Part shown: piece by piece, positions 48,565 through 61,460 of the stretch
How the letters are laid out: every line of letters starts with the position of its first letter
Numbering within the stretch: the first letter of the stretch is position 1
Translations under genes and position numbers: made by a program
The notes under the pieces: model-generated
Told to the model about the DNA's origin: nothing
The model's input: only the letters and a program-made list of their open reading frames with translations
Databases searched by the model: none
Assembly (NCBI GenBank): GCA_019321725.1
Contig: CM033115.1
Location: 19,354,673-19,418,672, forward strand
Direction: 5' to 3'
Origin: Paulownia fortunei
Taxonomy: Eukaryota > Streptophyta > Magnoliopsida > Lamiales > Paulowniaceae
DNA length: 64,000 nucleotides

Positions 48565-50090
48565 AACACTTCCAACCAACTCTTAGATTTTTCATATGCC
48601 AGTGTTCAAACTAGGGAGAATCAAATTAAATGCTAGAGGTTCATAATTTTCTTTATAAGTGTCTTATAAAATTGTCCCTTATTATCAATATGTTTTCAGC
48701 CTATGGGTGTCTTCGAATGCTGCTTGAGTTCTCATGAGTAACTGTTCTACTATAAACAAATCTTTGACATCCAATCACTTTATTTGAAAAGACTTGTTTT
48801 TATTTAGATAGAGATATATGTTACAAAGGGGAAGGGTGAATTGATTTATGCAATAATTTGAATTCCACAAGCATGACTTGATTTTTTCTATTACTGTTTT
48901 GCTGAGAAGAAAAATTGCGATCCTAATACATTTGTTTAACATTCGAATGGCCAGCAGCTTAATGTTCGTATGTTGAAAAACTAGGTTTATTGTCCAGAAT
49001 TGATTTTACTATTTTAATCTGTCTCCTTCAAAGGACAACTTGTGCATCCTTAAGAAATTCAGTTAGAATTCTACATATGCAGTTGACTTCTATGTGCTTT
49101 ATACATTTTTCTTCGTTGTGATTTATATGTACATGTATGTTTTTTAAGTTTTTTAGTTTTTGTTTTTTGGTGCTAAATGCTTTTAATTTTTCCTTGCTGA
49201 TTTTTCCTATTCTCTGTTTGTCCAAATATATTGTGAAGGCCCAATATCACCCTGAAGTTTCTGGTTTTCTTGTTTACCCCCTTCACACTTCTAAGAGATA
49301 AATTTTAACAGCTTTTATAATTTTTAGAAATAAATTCTGTAGATTTGTTTAACATGAAATGCTAATTTTTATGGAGCATAAATATGAAACATTTTAGTAA
49401 TTATTGGCATTTTAAGATCTGCTTGAAGCACTTGTGGAAGCTTTTTGTTCCTGAGATGTTGAATTGTGAAATTTAACCTGATTTGATGTTAGATTTTGCT
49501 TGATACCATCTTTAATATTTCATAATTTTCTATTTTTTGTTGAGTTAAAATTTCTGAAATATTTGAATGTGCAGTGGAGTTTGTGAGCACATTTCAAATC
49601 TTAATAGTCTGCATTGCCAAGATAAACAAAAAGAAGAAGTTCCCTCGAATGATATTAAAATTGCATAAGATGCTCCAGTTTTGTGGGAATAGATTTGAAA
49701 CATGCGTGGTGCGAATAGAATTCATCAGTCTATTTGTCAAGTGGCCTGGTGGTCGTTTATAATGATCATGATCTTTTGACTTAAGTGCATCTAAAGCTCA
49801 AGATTCTCTCGTAGGGGAACTAATTGAATCCTCCTCTTACCCCTCCCTAACATTAAAGTCTCTGGGTGGTTTTCATGTTTACAACTTAGGGAGAACTCGT
49901 TCTGTCATATAACATTCTGTGTTCAGAAAGCAGGTCATTTCTGTGGGATGACTAAATTCTTGCTTCTTAAATTGATTTCTTGATCTCTTCTGAGAGTCAT
50001 TTCTATTTTCCTCTTGTGCTACTGTCATATGTGTAAGATTTTTCTATTGATTTTACTGTACTTCATCCTTTTGGATTAGTATCAGTACTT

Positions 50091-50119
50091 TGTGGTTGTG
50101 GTTGTGGTTGTGGTTGTGG
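50091..50119. repeat. (TGTGGT)n hexanucleotide repeat
   Basis: About five TGTGGT units. Confidence 0.9.
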
Positions 50120-50903
50120 TGTTTTTCTTCTTTCAAAGATTTCTGTGTTTGTAAGTACCTTCTCTCAATTTACTGTCCATATATCAATAACCATGCAGTC
50201 TTGAAAAATATGCTTCCAGTGCACTCCAAACACACCCCACCCCACACCCCCCAAAAGGGAAAAAAAATATAAATGAGATGGAGAAAAAATAGAGTGATAA
50301 ATGTTCGAAAGTAAAAGAAAAATGTAATGGTCAGAGTAAAGGACAAATGGTGAACAAAAAAACCTAATTATATTTATAAATTTGTTGTGATATGTGATTC
50401 GTCTCTAATTATTAAATTTTAACTCGAAATTTTTGTAGTAAGAATTAGGTTCCTGTGCTAGGCTTGCTAAGGCAAAATGATTGCTTCAAATTTGTGATTG
50501 ACACCGTAAGTAGCCAGGAAATACCATGTGTTGGCTCATTTGTATAACGCAAGCTTATATATTTGTAATTTGGACATCATTTTTGTTTGTCTTAGTTCCA
50601 TGCACATTGATCCTTTGTGTGGTTTCATTTAGATGCGAATATACGCTCGAACCTTATAGTTATAGCAGAAGATTTTGGACTAAGGTTTATATGACTTGAT
50701 GTCTGATTAGCATAATTGTTTAGCTGTGGGTCTGAGTTCCACTTTGCATTGTTCTGGTATGGCGTTTGATTCTATATGTGAGGCCCTAAGAATGTGAAGC
50801 CAGCAACCTCAGAGGTCTATAGTCCGCGGATATTTATGAGAATGAATTTTTTCCATGCTAAAGTGTGATATTCTTTATGGCTTTCATATGCATTGCGTTG
50901 CCT

Positions 50904-50937
50904 CACACACACACACACACATATGTATATATATACA
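50904..50937. repeat. compound microsatellite (CA)n(TA)n
   Basis: CA to about 50921, then an interrupted TA/TG tract. Confidence 0.9.
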
Positions 50938-51035
50938 CCCTTATCATGTCACTGGTGCAACAAGAGCAAGATGCAATGTACTTGTTTTAACTGAATAATA
51001 TGTAGCCAATGTTGTGCTTATGTTTGAATATTCTT

Positions 51036-51448
51036 GTTGGCATTTAATATTTTTTGCTTGGGAGAACGTAATTGGTCGAGAATTAACCAACTCGATCCAT
51101 GACGCTTATGGGCGTTCAACTATCTCATACCCGATTGTTGTTTAGTATGATGCTTTGTGTTGGTAAGAATTTAAGAAAATAAAGTTGCGCATTTGCTAAT
51201 AGATATAGTTTTTGGTATAGTAGTAAATGTTTGATCCTAATAATTGGTAGGTCATAGATTTGAATCCTTTGATGTTGGGATGATTGTTGACATTTATTGT
51301 CAGTATCATTTGTTTGGGAAAATGTAATTGGTTGAGAATTAACCAACTCATATCTATAACGTTTATGAAGATGTAATTATTTCATGTTCGACTGTCATTA
51401 ATATGATGCTTTACGTTGCTGAGAGTTTAAGTAAATAAAATTACTCTC
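51036..51448. repeat. two diverged direct copies of a ~150-bp sequence
   Basis: Copy 1 (about 51036-51190) and copy 2 (about 51286-51448) share GTAATTGGT[C/T]GAGAATTAACCAACTC, then CGCTTATG/CGTTTATG, TATGATGCTTT and a TTTAAG-AAATAAA segment, in the same order. This looks like a decayed transposon duplication. Confidence 0.65.
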
Positions 51449-52772
51449 CTAGTATTTATACCTTTTGACAGTTAAAGCTTTTGATATATTGATACTCTCC
51501 TAGTATTCTTTAGGAATAAGTAGGCCATTTATGGCTATCAAGTGACTGAAATAGATGAGGTCCCTTTGCAATTTCTTCGTTCCAAAATTGTAAGTGTCTT
51601 GCTGTTGATAACCAGTCCACTTGACCATTTTTAATTGTAATAATAAATAATTTAGTTAATTTATTCATCTAATTGAGTTATTTAAATGTACTCTTTAACA
51701 ATATTAATATTGTTAAAATAACAATTTGATAAGTTAGTTCAAAATAAGCAATTTCACTTTTGTGTTGCAGTAAGAGGAACAATAACTTTAGGATACAGGT
51801 AGTATTATTTGTTGCTTTCAAAAATTATTTCAAATTCATCTTTGGGGGAATATGGGGTAATTTGATAAGAGTATATGAACCCCTAAAATTATGTTTTCTC
51901 CATAGTTTTTGACTGTTAGAATCATGTTATATAACCTTCGAATGTTAAAGACTAAATATAGTATATTGGCAAAATCATCTTAGGAGTTGATTTCTTTTGT
52001 TCAAATATATTTCTTGAATTTTAATCTATAAACAAATTACTCATTTTCCTAATATTGATTTTCCATAAAATCTACTCCCACAAAGCATCAATTTTTTAAA
52101 CACGGTCAAAATCTAATAAACTTGGTGTTGTCTACTTTTTTTTTATAATATTTTTAGAAGTAAGCTTTGTCCCAGGAAATTAGTCTGAGAAACGAAGAAA
52201 TGATTAATCTCAAAGTAGTCCAACTACAACAAATTTCAATTTTCTGATGCCAAAAAAATGATAAAATATATATAAAAAAAATTGTACTTTAAAAACCAAG
52301 TAACTTGTATAAAAATTTTACTCCACTCTTGATCAGTGAAATTTCACTACCACACTCATTTCCCTTTCCAAGAAAAAGTGTACTTTTCTGAAAATGAGAA
52401 CACAATACTTGTGACCAAACAACAAGCATTCTGCAGTTCTGAGTGTTGTGGCTGTCTGGTTCTTGCAATTTGGGAATGGAGGAAAATGGAAATCCCTCCA
52501 ACTTGGAAGAGATGAAAATCATTCATTTGGAAAGAAAAACAAATAGGAAAATAAAGGGGACCACTTCTGGTTGCTATACTATAATAAATTCTGATCTGCA
52601 ATTTCCAATGACAGAGGAAGGGTGTGGAAATGTGAGAGCAATTGAGATGAAAATTAGAATACGACATATCTATATATGATTTTGTGCAAAATTTGAGCGT
52701 TAATATTTTTTATAAATGAATTTGGATCGAACTCGTATTTAGCTAGTTCAATTCCCGTATGTACATTATGGG

Positions 52773-52853
52773 ATAAATTCAACATTTACATATATATACA
52801 ATAACAATCCACTACAAATTCAATATTTACATATATGTACAGTAACAGTCCAC
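52773..52853. repeat. two tandem copies of a 40-bp unit
   Basis: 52773-52812 and 52814-52853 differ at a few positions (ATAAATTCAACATTTACATA vs ACAAATTCAATATTTACATA, and so on). A third, partial copy (ACAAATTCAATTTTTA) begins at about 52871. Confidence 0.8.
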
Positions 52854-55205
52854 CAAATTGATAATACAGGACAAATTCAATTTTTAATAATAAGAATATC
52901 ATGGTATATACGTATGTGTGTTTATATTCAAATTTGGTAATTAAATAATTATATAAAGTAGTAGAGAATAGAGATAGGTATTTAAAAAATACAAGGTGGG
53001 GGAGATAAGATAAGGGGATAATGCAAAGTTAAAAAAAAAAAAAATGTCCCACCCAACAACAAAATCTCTCTCTTCTGGATTCTTTTATCCAATCGAACCT
53101 CTTCTTGCAGAGAACATGTACCTTTATTCATGTCTTGTTCTTAAAAAAATATACTTCTTTTTTTTTTTAACAAAATAAATAAATGTACAGTTCTTTTCTT
53201 AATGGTTTGGGTATGAAAGAGAGAGTGAATATTCATGTCTTGGTGGTACTTCTGGTAATAGAATTTGGACGGTGCCTGAAATCAGGTTGCTCTGAGTTTT
53301 CTTGGATAGGTGTTGCTGAAAAGCAGGCAGGCAAGCAGCCCCTCAAAACCAACACATGCTTCTTTTCTTATTTCTGTGTTTTCATGTGGATATATGACTT
53401 TGTGAGAAAAAATTAAATAAAATAAAATGAGAAGATGCAATATACTTGTTTAAATTTTAAATTCATTTAACTTAAACTTTAAATTGTAGTTGAGTTCTAC
53501 TACTGCACCTAAGAGTTGTCAGACTAGATCATTTTGAGATTTTCAAGAATATTCTTAGGTGAATGTAATAATTATTTTTGAAATTTGTGTTATTTATAAA
53601 AAAATATATATAATTTTATAAATTATAAATACCCTCTTAATATTTATTTTCATTTTATAAATTACACCTACTGATAAGAAGTATTTGTCAAATAAAAATA
53701 AACTTTAAAATAATATTGTAATTTTAAAAGATAATTAATTTTAATATTATAATTTTAAAAAATAATTAATTTTTTTGTTATAATTAAGCTGAATTTCAAA
53801 ACTAATTTTTTGTAATTTACCATACTCTTATTAGTTTTCAAATGTTAGAATTGACTGTAGGTGGATTCATTCGTCTATTTGTACACAATTCAATAAACAA
53901 TGATTATTTTCATCATTTCTATGAAAGTGTTTAAGTCAAATTCATTGTATGTCTTAAACGAGGTTCGGATGATTTTACTTGATTATATATATCTTAGCAC
54001 ATACTTCTACAAAATTTGGAATAGTAACTTTTACTTGTTTTATGATCAAGGATAAATTCATTATTGCATAACATGCGTAATATTGTGGTTCTACCCTTAA
54101 TTTCAACGACTTTTTCACAATTTTTCTTCATATTGGTAGCATTTTACTTTTACATAATTTACTTTGATTAACTTTTCAATTCTCATAAAAGATATCAAGA
54201 AATCCACAGGAGTAAACTTGATATCAAAATAAAGTCACCTTATCATTTCATTCATTATAAAGATCGTTTATAATATAATTAGCTTCTATAATAAAAAATA
54301 AATATTTTTTTATTTTAACTATATAATTTTTGTCGTTTTTCATTGACGTACTCATACTCTCATCATGAATAGAGATTAGACGACTTATATTTTTGTTTTG
54401 AGTGTACTATTTTATGTTTTTTTGGTTATGCTATTAATATACTCCAAGTAACAAACATAATTGGATATGAAATATAGAGAATTTTAGTTTTCGATCGATT
54501 TAATTGAACTTAAATCAATTATGTGTAAATTGTGTTTATTACATACTATTGGTTGAATATGTTCAAATTAAAATAAATTGTAACTCGCTATTGATACAAT
54601 TAATAAACTTTGTCGCTTACCCAAAGGTCGTCTACACAAGTTATTATAGCAGTATTTATTATATACCCGTTAGAAGTCCCTGTCAGTGTGTTCATTTAAA
54701 TATCTTCTCATTGGAGTTTTGCTAATCTATCTCACTCATATCTTTTCATTTCTCTCTCTCTCTATTTCTTTTTTTTTTTTTTAAACAAAAATGGATGTGG
54801 TTTACCTTGGTAATCATACTATTAATAGGTAAACTAGACTTTTACTTTATAATAATGTCATAAAATGAGAGTAAATACTTTTTTTTCATTTATTTATTTA
54901 TCAATAATTATGTCGTATTCCTTAGACCAACTGTTACATGTTACCTCGTCAATTCTCACCTGCAAGAAAATTATATTTATCAGCCGGTAACGATGAAGAT
55001 TAATATTAGGCAACCATACAGAGAGATTGATCAAATTAAGCATAAGCAAAAATTGCATAAATAGAAAGGTGGCAAAGTTAGTTCACCGCTGGTAAGTCCG
55101 TTAGCCATATACCACATCACATGAAACAGTTGTTGCAGTCATAACCTGATCCACCTCGATCAGTGTGCCAATCCCAATTTGTTTGAACCTATATTCAGGG
55201 TCTTG

Positions 55206-55236
55206 GTGGGTGGGGGTTGGGGGGGGGGGGGGGGGG
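55206..55236 (+). repeat. G-run, G-quadruplex pattern
   Basis: GGTGGGTGGGGGTT followed by 17 consecutive G. Length is likely uncertain in the assembly. Confidence 0.85.
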
Positions 55237-55811
55237 TTCGTCTGAACCTTCCAGAATAATTGGTCCCTGTTATTTTTTAAATTAAGCCCTTAATTTTTCA
55301 ATTATGGTACTTACTCCGTCATAAAATAATTGCTTTGTTTGATATAATATAAACTCTTATATTATTTATTGGACAATTTTAATGTTATAAAACACTTTGA
55401 AAGAGTTTTGGTCCCTGTTATCTTAAAGTAGGCCCTTAATTTCTAATAATCATAATATTTTTTATCATAAATTTGTGAATAAATTGAACTTGTTACAGAA
55501 CCACCGGCACCGGAATTTGAAGGCCGACCCCCACCCGGCTGGTGAGTGGCTCATTTATACAGGGGTCTGACGCCTGTCATGTGAGTGGGGTTTAAGGTTC
55601 TTAAAAGAAAGTAAATTCTAAGACAAAGTTAGACTGATCAAAGTTTCCACTCAAGAATACTATTAATAATACTTGTGCACCACCAAAAGCACTTATGGCA
55701 ACCCTGGAACAGTTGGTAGATTAGATCTCTGCCATTGGTACAGTGGGCCAAATTCTACTGATAATGCAACATCTTCACCAATCTTTACCCTCTTTACATT
55801 TCCTCTCTGCC

Positions 55812-55872
55812 CCTCTCTCTCTCTCTCTATATATATGTGTGTATATATATATATACACGTATATATAATATA
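55812..55872. repeat. compound microsatellite (CT)n(AT)n(GT)n(AT)n
   Basis: CT, AT, GT and AT tracts follow one another without a break. Confidence 0.9.
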
Positions 55873-56052
55873 TGTAATTATGCTTATATTCATTATGAGT
55901 AAGAAAGGTGATAAAAATAAACAAAACCAAACTTATGGCTTAAGTTTTGATTAATTTAGCTAAATTCTGCCATTGAATACTAAGTAAATTAAGTCTTTAA
56001 TAGCCCTGATGCAGAAAATCTCATGTTATTAGGTAAAATAAATTTGGATGCA

Positions 56053-56053
56053 A

Positions 56054-56091
<38 letters not shown>
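56053..56091. repeat. compound microsatellite (AT)n(GT)n
   Basis: AT to 56066, then TG to 56091; 670 bp upstream of the HECATE start. Confidence 0.95.
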
Positions 56092-56759
56092 ATTGAGTGG
56101 GATCTTTCCCATATGTAAGAGGTGGCCCATAATTATTTCAAAGGTAAATGATCAATTTGCTTGATGATGCTTTTCTACACAGCAATATAATAAACACTCG
56201 AATATCTGACATTTCTCATTTAGTATAGCAGCTAAGGTAGAGAAGATTATCTGGATTTTCTTTATATATATATATAAAAATAAAAGAAAAACAACTTGAT
56301 TTTGCACAAAAGGAAAAAGAAAAAGAAAAAGAAAAAGTTCACCAACTTTATGATAATTGCCATTTTATAATATAAAAGATGATGATGTATAAATATAGCA
56401 TACTATATATACATATATATTTAATAATGAACAACTTGTTATATATACCTTTCCCACTGGCTCAATTAGCCTGTTCCCGATATCACTATTTTATTCCCCT
56501 TTTTCCCCTCTACATTTCTTCTCCCAGTCCTAATTCTACTGCATTACTACTACTACTGCTGCAGTTTCTGATAAAACTCTCAGTCTACACACTCTTCTCT
56601 TTACCTTACCCATCCCTGTACCCCAGTTTTCTCCAGCTTTTACACGCTTTCCTTCTCCCATAATAACCCATCTTTTTGTTTTGTTTTTTTTTCCCCATTT
56701 TTAGAAGTCCATTTCTCATAATCATAGTACATATAAAAAGGAAGCCAAAGCCAGCGGCC
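56092..56759 (+). promoter_or_regulatory. upstream region and leader of the HECATE gene
   Basis: Contains (AT)n near 56262 and an (AAAAGA)n purine tract near 56309-56336. From about 56460 a C/T-rich leader-like sequence runs to the start codon. No convincing TATA box could be assigned (TATAAAAAG at 56732-56740 is too close to the ATG to serve). Confidence 0.4.
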
Positions 56760-57548
56760 ATGGATATTGACTTCATGAAGTCTGCTGCTGAAGATCAGAT
56801 GGAAATGATGTTGATGCAGATGGAGAAGCTCCCTGATTTCTCCGGGACTTACGCCGATATCAATGAGATTCCGATCATGGAATTTAGCAGCCATCAAGGA
56901 GCTAACAATATTGCTACCTTCCCTTGTAATAATAACAATAGTAACACTGTTCTTGAAAATCTGCACGTTTCTTCGCCTACATTCACGAACCTGCAGCCTT
57001 CAACCATATCGTTTTCCGGAGGGGTTCATCAAGAGCCATCAGCGCTGCCGTTCCTGCAGCAGGCCAATTCAAGTGATGGAAGATGGAAAACCGATGAATT
57101 TTTTGGGGAGGCAGGCGCATCCCAGAAGCGGAACTCAATGGCTGCGATGCGCGAGATGATCTTTCGGATAGCGGCAATGCAGCCAATCCATATTGACCCG
57201 GAATCCGTGAAGCCGCCAAAGAGAAGAAATGTGAAGATATCCACCGACCCTCAAAGCGTGGCGGCGCGCCACCGCCGGGAAAGGATAAGCGAGAGGATCA
57301 GGATTCTGCAGAGACTGGTCCCCGGCGGAACTAAAATGGACACTGCTTCTATGCTTGATGAGGCGATTCATTATGTCAAGTTCTTGAAAAACCAGGTTCA
57401 ATCCCTTGAACGGGTGGCGGCGAATAGGCCGACCACCGGAATTGGATTCCCGGTGCCGATGTCTAGTGGGAATTATTTTCAGATGGCTGGAAAAGGGTAT
57501 CACCATCAATCATCGGCTCCGAATGTGCAGCATCTGGCGGATGCTTGA
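56760..57548 (+). CDS. HEC1: HECATE1/2-type bHLH transcription factor
   Basis: An intronless gene of 262 aa. The N-terminus MDIDFMK with [13 protein letters not shown] resembles HEC1/HEC2 (MD..., MEKLPEF). A poorly conserved Asn/Ser-rich middle is followed by the HEC domain (127-160: [20 protein letters not shown] and [11 protein letters not shown]) and the bHLH (about 164-216: [52 protein letters not shown]). The basic region has Gln-Ala-Arg at the positions where classical E-box binders have His-Glu-Arg, as in the whole HEC/IND group. HEC proteins control stem-cell fate, gynoecium transmitting tract and stigma with SPATULA and auxin/cytokinin outputs (literature knowledge). HEC1 and HEC2 are close paralogues; HEC1 is preferred because RALF34 lies in the same window. 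The ATG at 56760 (GGCCATGG) is chosen over any upstream start. Confidence 0.93.
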   Translation: MDIDFMKSAAEDQMEMMLMQMEKLPDFSGTYADINEIPIMEFSSHQGANNIATFPCNNNNSNTVLENLHVSSPTFTNLQPSTISFSGGVHQEPSALPFLQQANSSDGRWKTDEFFGEAGASQKRNSMAAMREMIFRIAAMQPIHIDPESVKPPKRRNVKISTDPQSVAARHRRERISERIRILQRLVPGGTKMDTASMLDEAIHYVKFLKNQVQSLERVAANRPTTGIGFPVPMSSGNYFQMAGKGYHHQSSAPNVQHLADA

Positions 57549-57754
57549 TTAAGATAGACGGAGAGAGGGAGTAGAATTTGTTAGTGTAAAAGCCTTTTGT
57601 TTTGAAGGGATTAATTCTTGCTTAATTATGGGGGTTTGTTGTAAAGAAAGAGGGCTCTTTCGTTATCATTGCCAAATTATGTCGTGCATGTGTAATCTCT
57701 GCAGAATAATACTGCAATCTTGGCATACAGAATTTCAACGTGTGATTAAGCCTC

Positions 57755-57779
57755 TCTCTCTCTCACACACACACACACA
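57755..57779. repeat. compound microsatellite (CT)n(CA)n
   Basis: CT then CA, in the probable 3' region of HECATE; the other strand reads (TG)n(AG)n. Confidence 0.9.
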
Positions 57780-58045
57780 GACATACACGAAAACGTTGGA
57801 AATGGATGTCATTAATTAAATTATACAGCCACCACTAAACTTGCAATTTCTATGGAGTCAGCGACAAAATCATGAGTTTTCATCAAGAAATATAGCTAAG
57901 ACAAAATGGTAGTTAACTAAACAATCTTAATTTCCGTGCTGCTATCTTTAAGTAGAAAGGAATCAACACTGACTATATATGCTGGGTTTACAACCCCATG
58001 TGCGAACTATCTCCACATCAATTTTTGTCATGTAAGAAAAAATCT

Positions 58046-58067
58046 AGAGAGAGAGAGAGAGAGAGAT
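58046..58067. repeat. (GA)n microsatellite
   Basis: A GA run of about 22 nt. Confidence 0.9.
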
Positions 58068-58796
58068 AGGAAAAACTAATGATGGGGATGGATGTGCAAT
58101 AAAGAGAATTGGGACCAGTGTAAAACTTGGTTTGGGGGATTTCCATTGCACCAAAGGTCAACTAGCAAACACATGCTCCTTAAACTGCTAACTTGTAGGT
58201 CCAGTTAAAATATACACGTACAAAGTCATTGGAGCAAACAGCCATCAATTCATCGCACCAACTAGGAAAGATTTTGGGAATTTTGATGGTACAACAGTTC
58301 GGCTGCAACCCTTGACTTCTGCACCCATCCATCGATATTTCATGGGGACGAAAATTCATAAGATAAAAATACCAATAATTGAGCATATACTACAATACTG
58401 AATATAACTGAAAATCAAATAACATCGCCATTTTATTTTATAATATTATTATATGCATATTTAGCAATTGTATTTAGATATTGTTGCCTTAATGTTGTTG
58501 TCTTGAGTCTTCAAATTAGAAAAGTACATAATTGACTTTAGGAGAGTTCAAATTAAATTTGAACTAAAACTCCTGCATATTAAGACTCCTTATATTTGAA
58601 AATTAAAGTGTTATGATCCAAAGAATTATACCAATAATGGTGAAGTCAATTTTGGTCCCATGGAGCCCCCCCAATTGTAGAAGTTCCCGCGTGAGATCAA
58701 TATGCCGAAATTCTTCAATTCTAGAGCCTTGTTTTTTGCAAGCTAGGCAAAAGCAAAAAAGGCACAATCATGATAGGCTAACACACACGAGAAATC

Positions 58797-58880
58797 CACG
58801 TGAACCACTGACACTGTGCCTTGGAATTTTACAATTCAGCACCCAAACATCGCCTTATATTACCACTGCGCTGCCACGTG
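58797..58880. promoter_or_regulatory. G-box cluster in a GC-richer island
   Basis: CACGTG at 58797-58802 and 58875-58880, an ACGTG at 58891-58895 and ACGCGTCA close by. They lie in a stretch (58650-58940) much less AT-rich than its surroundings. This looks like promoter or enhancer DNA, but no gene is recognised next to it. Confidence 0.35.
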
Positions 58881-60900
58881 AACACTACCTACGTGCTCAT
58901 CTTCCCAATCCTACGCGTCAGTCCATGTCAGCATCTAATTAGAGGATTCTTAATTTTGAGGATTGATGAGTATCATGTTATGTAAATAATATATTCTTAT
59001 ATTATTATAGATGTGGTATGATTTTTACTATTTAATATGAATTAAAGTTTTTTATATTATGGCTCAAATACTTTATCACCTTATAATTTCAAGCGGGGCT
59101 TAAATGTAGGTTTTTATTGTTCATGGGCATTGCATGTGAATAGTCCTTGGGACTTAACATATTTTTGAAGGTCAGAGACCAATTTTGTCCAGAAATGTGA
59201 TGTACTAAACTTGGCCTCAATATGATTTATAGAATATATACAGACTGTGAGCTTTTAATTCAACCGGACACTAATTCCTTTGAGAATACAATAATAACAG
59301 ACGTGAGACAAAGTAAAATTTTGGATTTAGTCTCAAGTTAATTAATACATTTTCGGGTGTTAATTAATTTCCAAACTCTTATGTTTATATTTTATATTTC
59401 GCATCCCGCTTTTTAATTATTGAATGACTTCTCTATCCTCACTGCATTGCTTACAAGTTGAATTTCTTTATTTCCTAGAGATACTACTATGTCTATTGTT
59501 ATGCAACATTTGAGATGTTAATGATTCATCAATCACTGAGCTTCATAACTTATTATTAACTAGTATATACTAACATGTAACTCAGAAGATAAAATTATAT
59601 TTTAAATAGAAAAAAAAATTAGCATTTTGGTAGTATTGTTTTGTGTAGTATGTGATTAACTTTTTAGTATAAAGACTTTTAATTAGTATTGTCAATTAAT
59701 TATTTGTCTCCATAGATATTCAAGTTGCATATCTGAAAAGTTTTATATTTTAATTTATGAATAGTTAGATGTGTATATAATGATGTTAAATTTATATCTT
59801 AAATATGTTAATGTTGTGTTTGTATTGGTGAAATCAAGAATTAAGAATTTAAAATTCATAATAACAAATTCTTGTACTTGTTTAAATAGTTTTTACATTT
59901 GAAACCTTTTAGTAATAATTTTTGAGTTATTTTCCAATCTTTAGGATAAAATAAATTTCAAGTCTTGTTAAAATCGGAGTTATTTGAAATCATTTAATCG
60001 AATTCAAATTTTATCAATCCACATTAAAGAATTAGTTTGAGATTGAACAACCTATATATGTCCAATCTCAATTTCATATAATTTTTTTCTTCTTTTTCTT
60101 AAAATTGAGAATTTATTACTTTTTTAAGAGTCTCATCTAATATAGAATTTATTGATTGTAATAAAATTATTTTCGATAGTTCTCCAGTTTCAAGAAATAT
60201 TTAATCATGTTTTTCGTTTTTTTAACTTTTCATAAAGAAGCCCGACTTTGGAGGCCCATAAGTGTAAAGCATAAAGGCTCTCAAAGTGATGGATCCCCAT
60301 AATGATTTAAAGTTAGAATTATAATCTATTCTCTATTACCAATAAAATGTCATTCAGTTTTAACTTTTTTTCCACAGGATTTTTAAACCTAAAAACCTGC
60401 ATTAAAACCCAAACTCGAATAAATAAATATAATATAATATAAAATTATGAAAACAGAAAACAGTTTACAGGAAAAAAAGAAAGAAATATATAAACCCACA
60501 CCCGAGTTTTAGGAAACTACAATTTTATAACATTAAATCCTAAAGAAATAAATCTCTAATAAGAAGCTCTTTGTCGCAATTCTCTCAGCAAATTTCTCAC
60601 CAACGATTGGTTCATTGTTTGATTATTATGTAAGCATGACTTTAATACAAAATGTATATAAACATTAAGTGGGGGTTTGACATAAAAACAAGCATGGTAT
60701 TAATATCAAAGTAAAAGTTGAGGAGCTGGATTTGACCTCCAAATTAAAGTGAGAGGGAGCAGAAAAACCTTTTTCTCATTAAATTACGAGGAACAATTAT
60801 TTTCATTTAAGTGAGATTAATTGAGAAATACAAATAAAAATGAAATTTTCCTCCTTAACCTCAAAATCTTTGATTACGAGCATCTGCAACAAAAAATAGC

Positions 60901-60926
60901 TGTGTGTGTGTGTGTGTGTGTGTGTG
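60901..60926. repeat. (TG)13 microsatellite
   Basis: A pure TG run. Confidence 0.95.
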
Positions 60927-61129
60927 GATAAAAGAAAATGTTGTTATTTTGTTTGTAAAGATAATAATTGAATTTACAAGAAATTTGATAGAATATGTAC
61001 ATAAATTCATGCAATGCACTCATTGTTAAGAGCTAAAAAAGCACGGTTCAAAAGAATTTTATTTTTTGTCTATTCAATAAATAAATATATTAAACAATTA
61101 AAATACTTACAATGGTTTTTGTCTAGAGT

Positions 61130-61460
61130 TAAAAAAAAATAAACTAAACTACTCGATAATCGATTCGAGATTGATTTTAAAATTCGTTTGAGTTCGATTC
61201 GTTAAATATAATAAAATAAACACAAACATCTTTTTTCAATTTAATAAGATTTCAAGATGGATTCGAAATCAACTCAATTAGTTAAAAAATAAGAAAATAT
61301 GTATAAACAATAAAGTTAATTGAACTTGATTCGTATTCGTTTCAATTAAATGTTATTCGAACTGAACTCGTCTAATAATCAAACTAAACTCAAATATAAT
61401 TTTAAATTCAATAAAAAATTCAAACCAAACTTAAATATTTACTTATTCGTCTAGACTCAA
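61130..61460. repeat. degenerate ATTCG/TCGATT-rich repeat region
   Basis: Many short variants of GATTCGA, ATTCGTTT and TCGAACT recur in both orientations. Such sequence is common in decayed plant transposons. A similar flavour (CTCGAGCTCAACTCGAG) occurs at 33130. Element type and ends were not resolved. Confidence 0.4.

Larger units (their letters stand above)
48565..56050. other. gene-poor spacer upstream of HECATE
   Basis: It contains microsatellites, a ~150-bp direct repeat pair (51036-51448), a 40-bp tandem repeat (52773-52853) and a G-run (55206-55236). A GC-richer island at 55495-55580 has a short frame PPAPEFEGRPPPGW ending in a stop, possibly a gene fragment. A mariner-like end may exist near 55310 (TACTTACTCCGTCATAAAAT). 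No gene is recognised. Confidence 0.45.

Noticed and set aside
55495..55560. Terminal coding exon (PPAPEFEGRPPPGW and stop) after an AG
   Set aside because: No upstream exon of the same protein could be found within several kb; kept only as a possible gene fragment.
56676..56759. N-terminal extension of the HECATE protein
   Set aside because: The open frame continues upstream but the first ATG is at 56760, and the N-terminus from there matches HEC1/HEC2.
58613..58942. 109-codon plus-strand open frame as a gene
   Set aside because: The composition follows a G-box-rich island; there is no domain, no splice context and no recognisable similarity.
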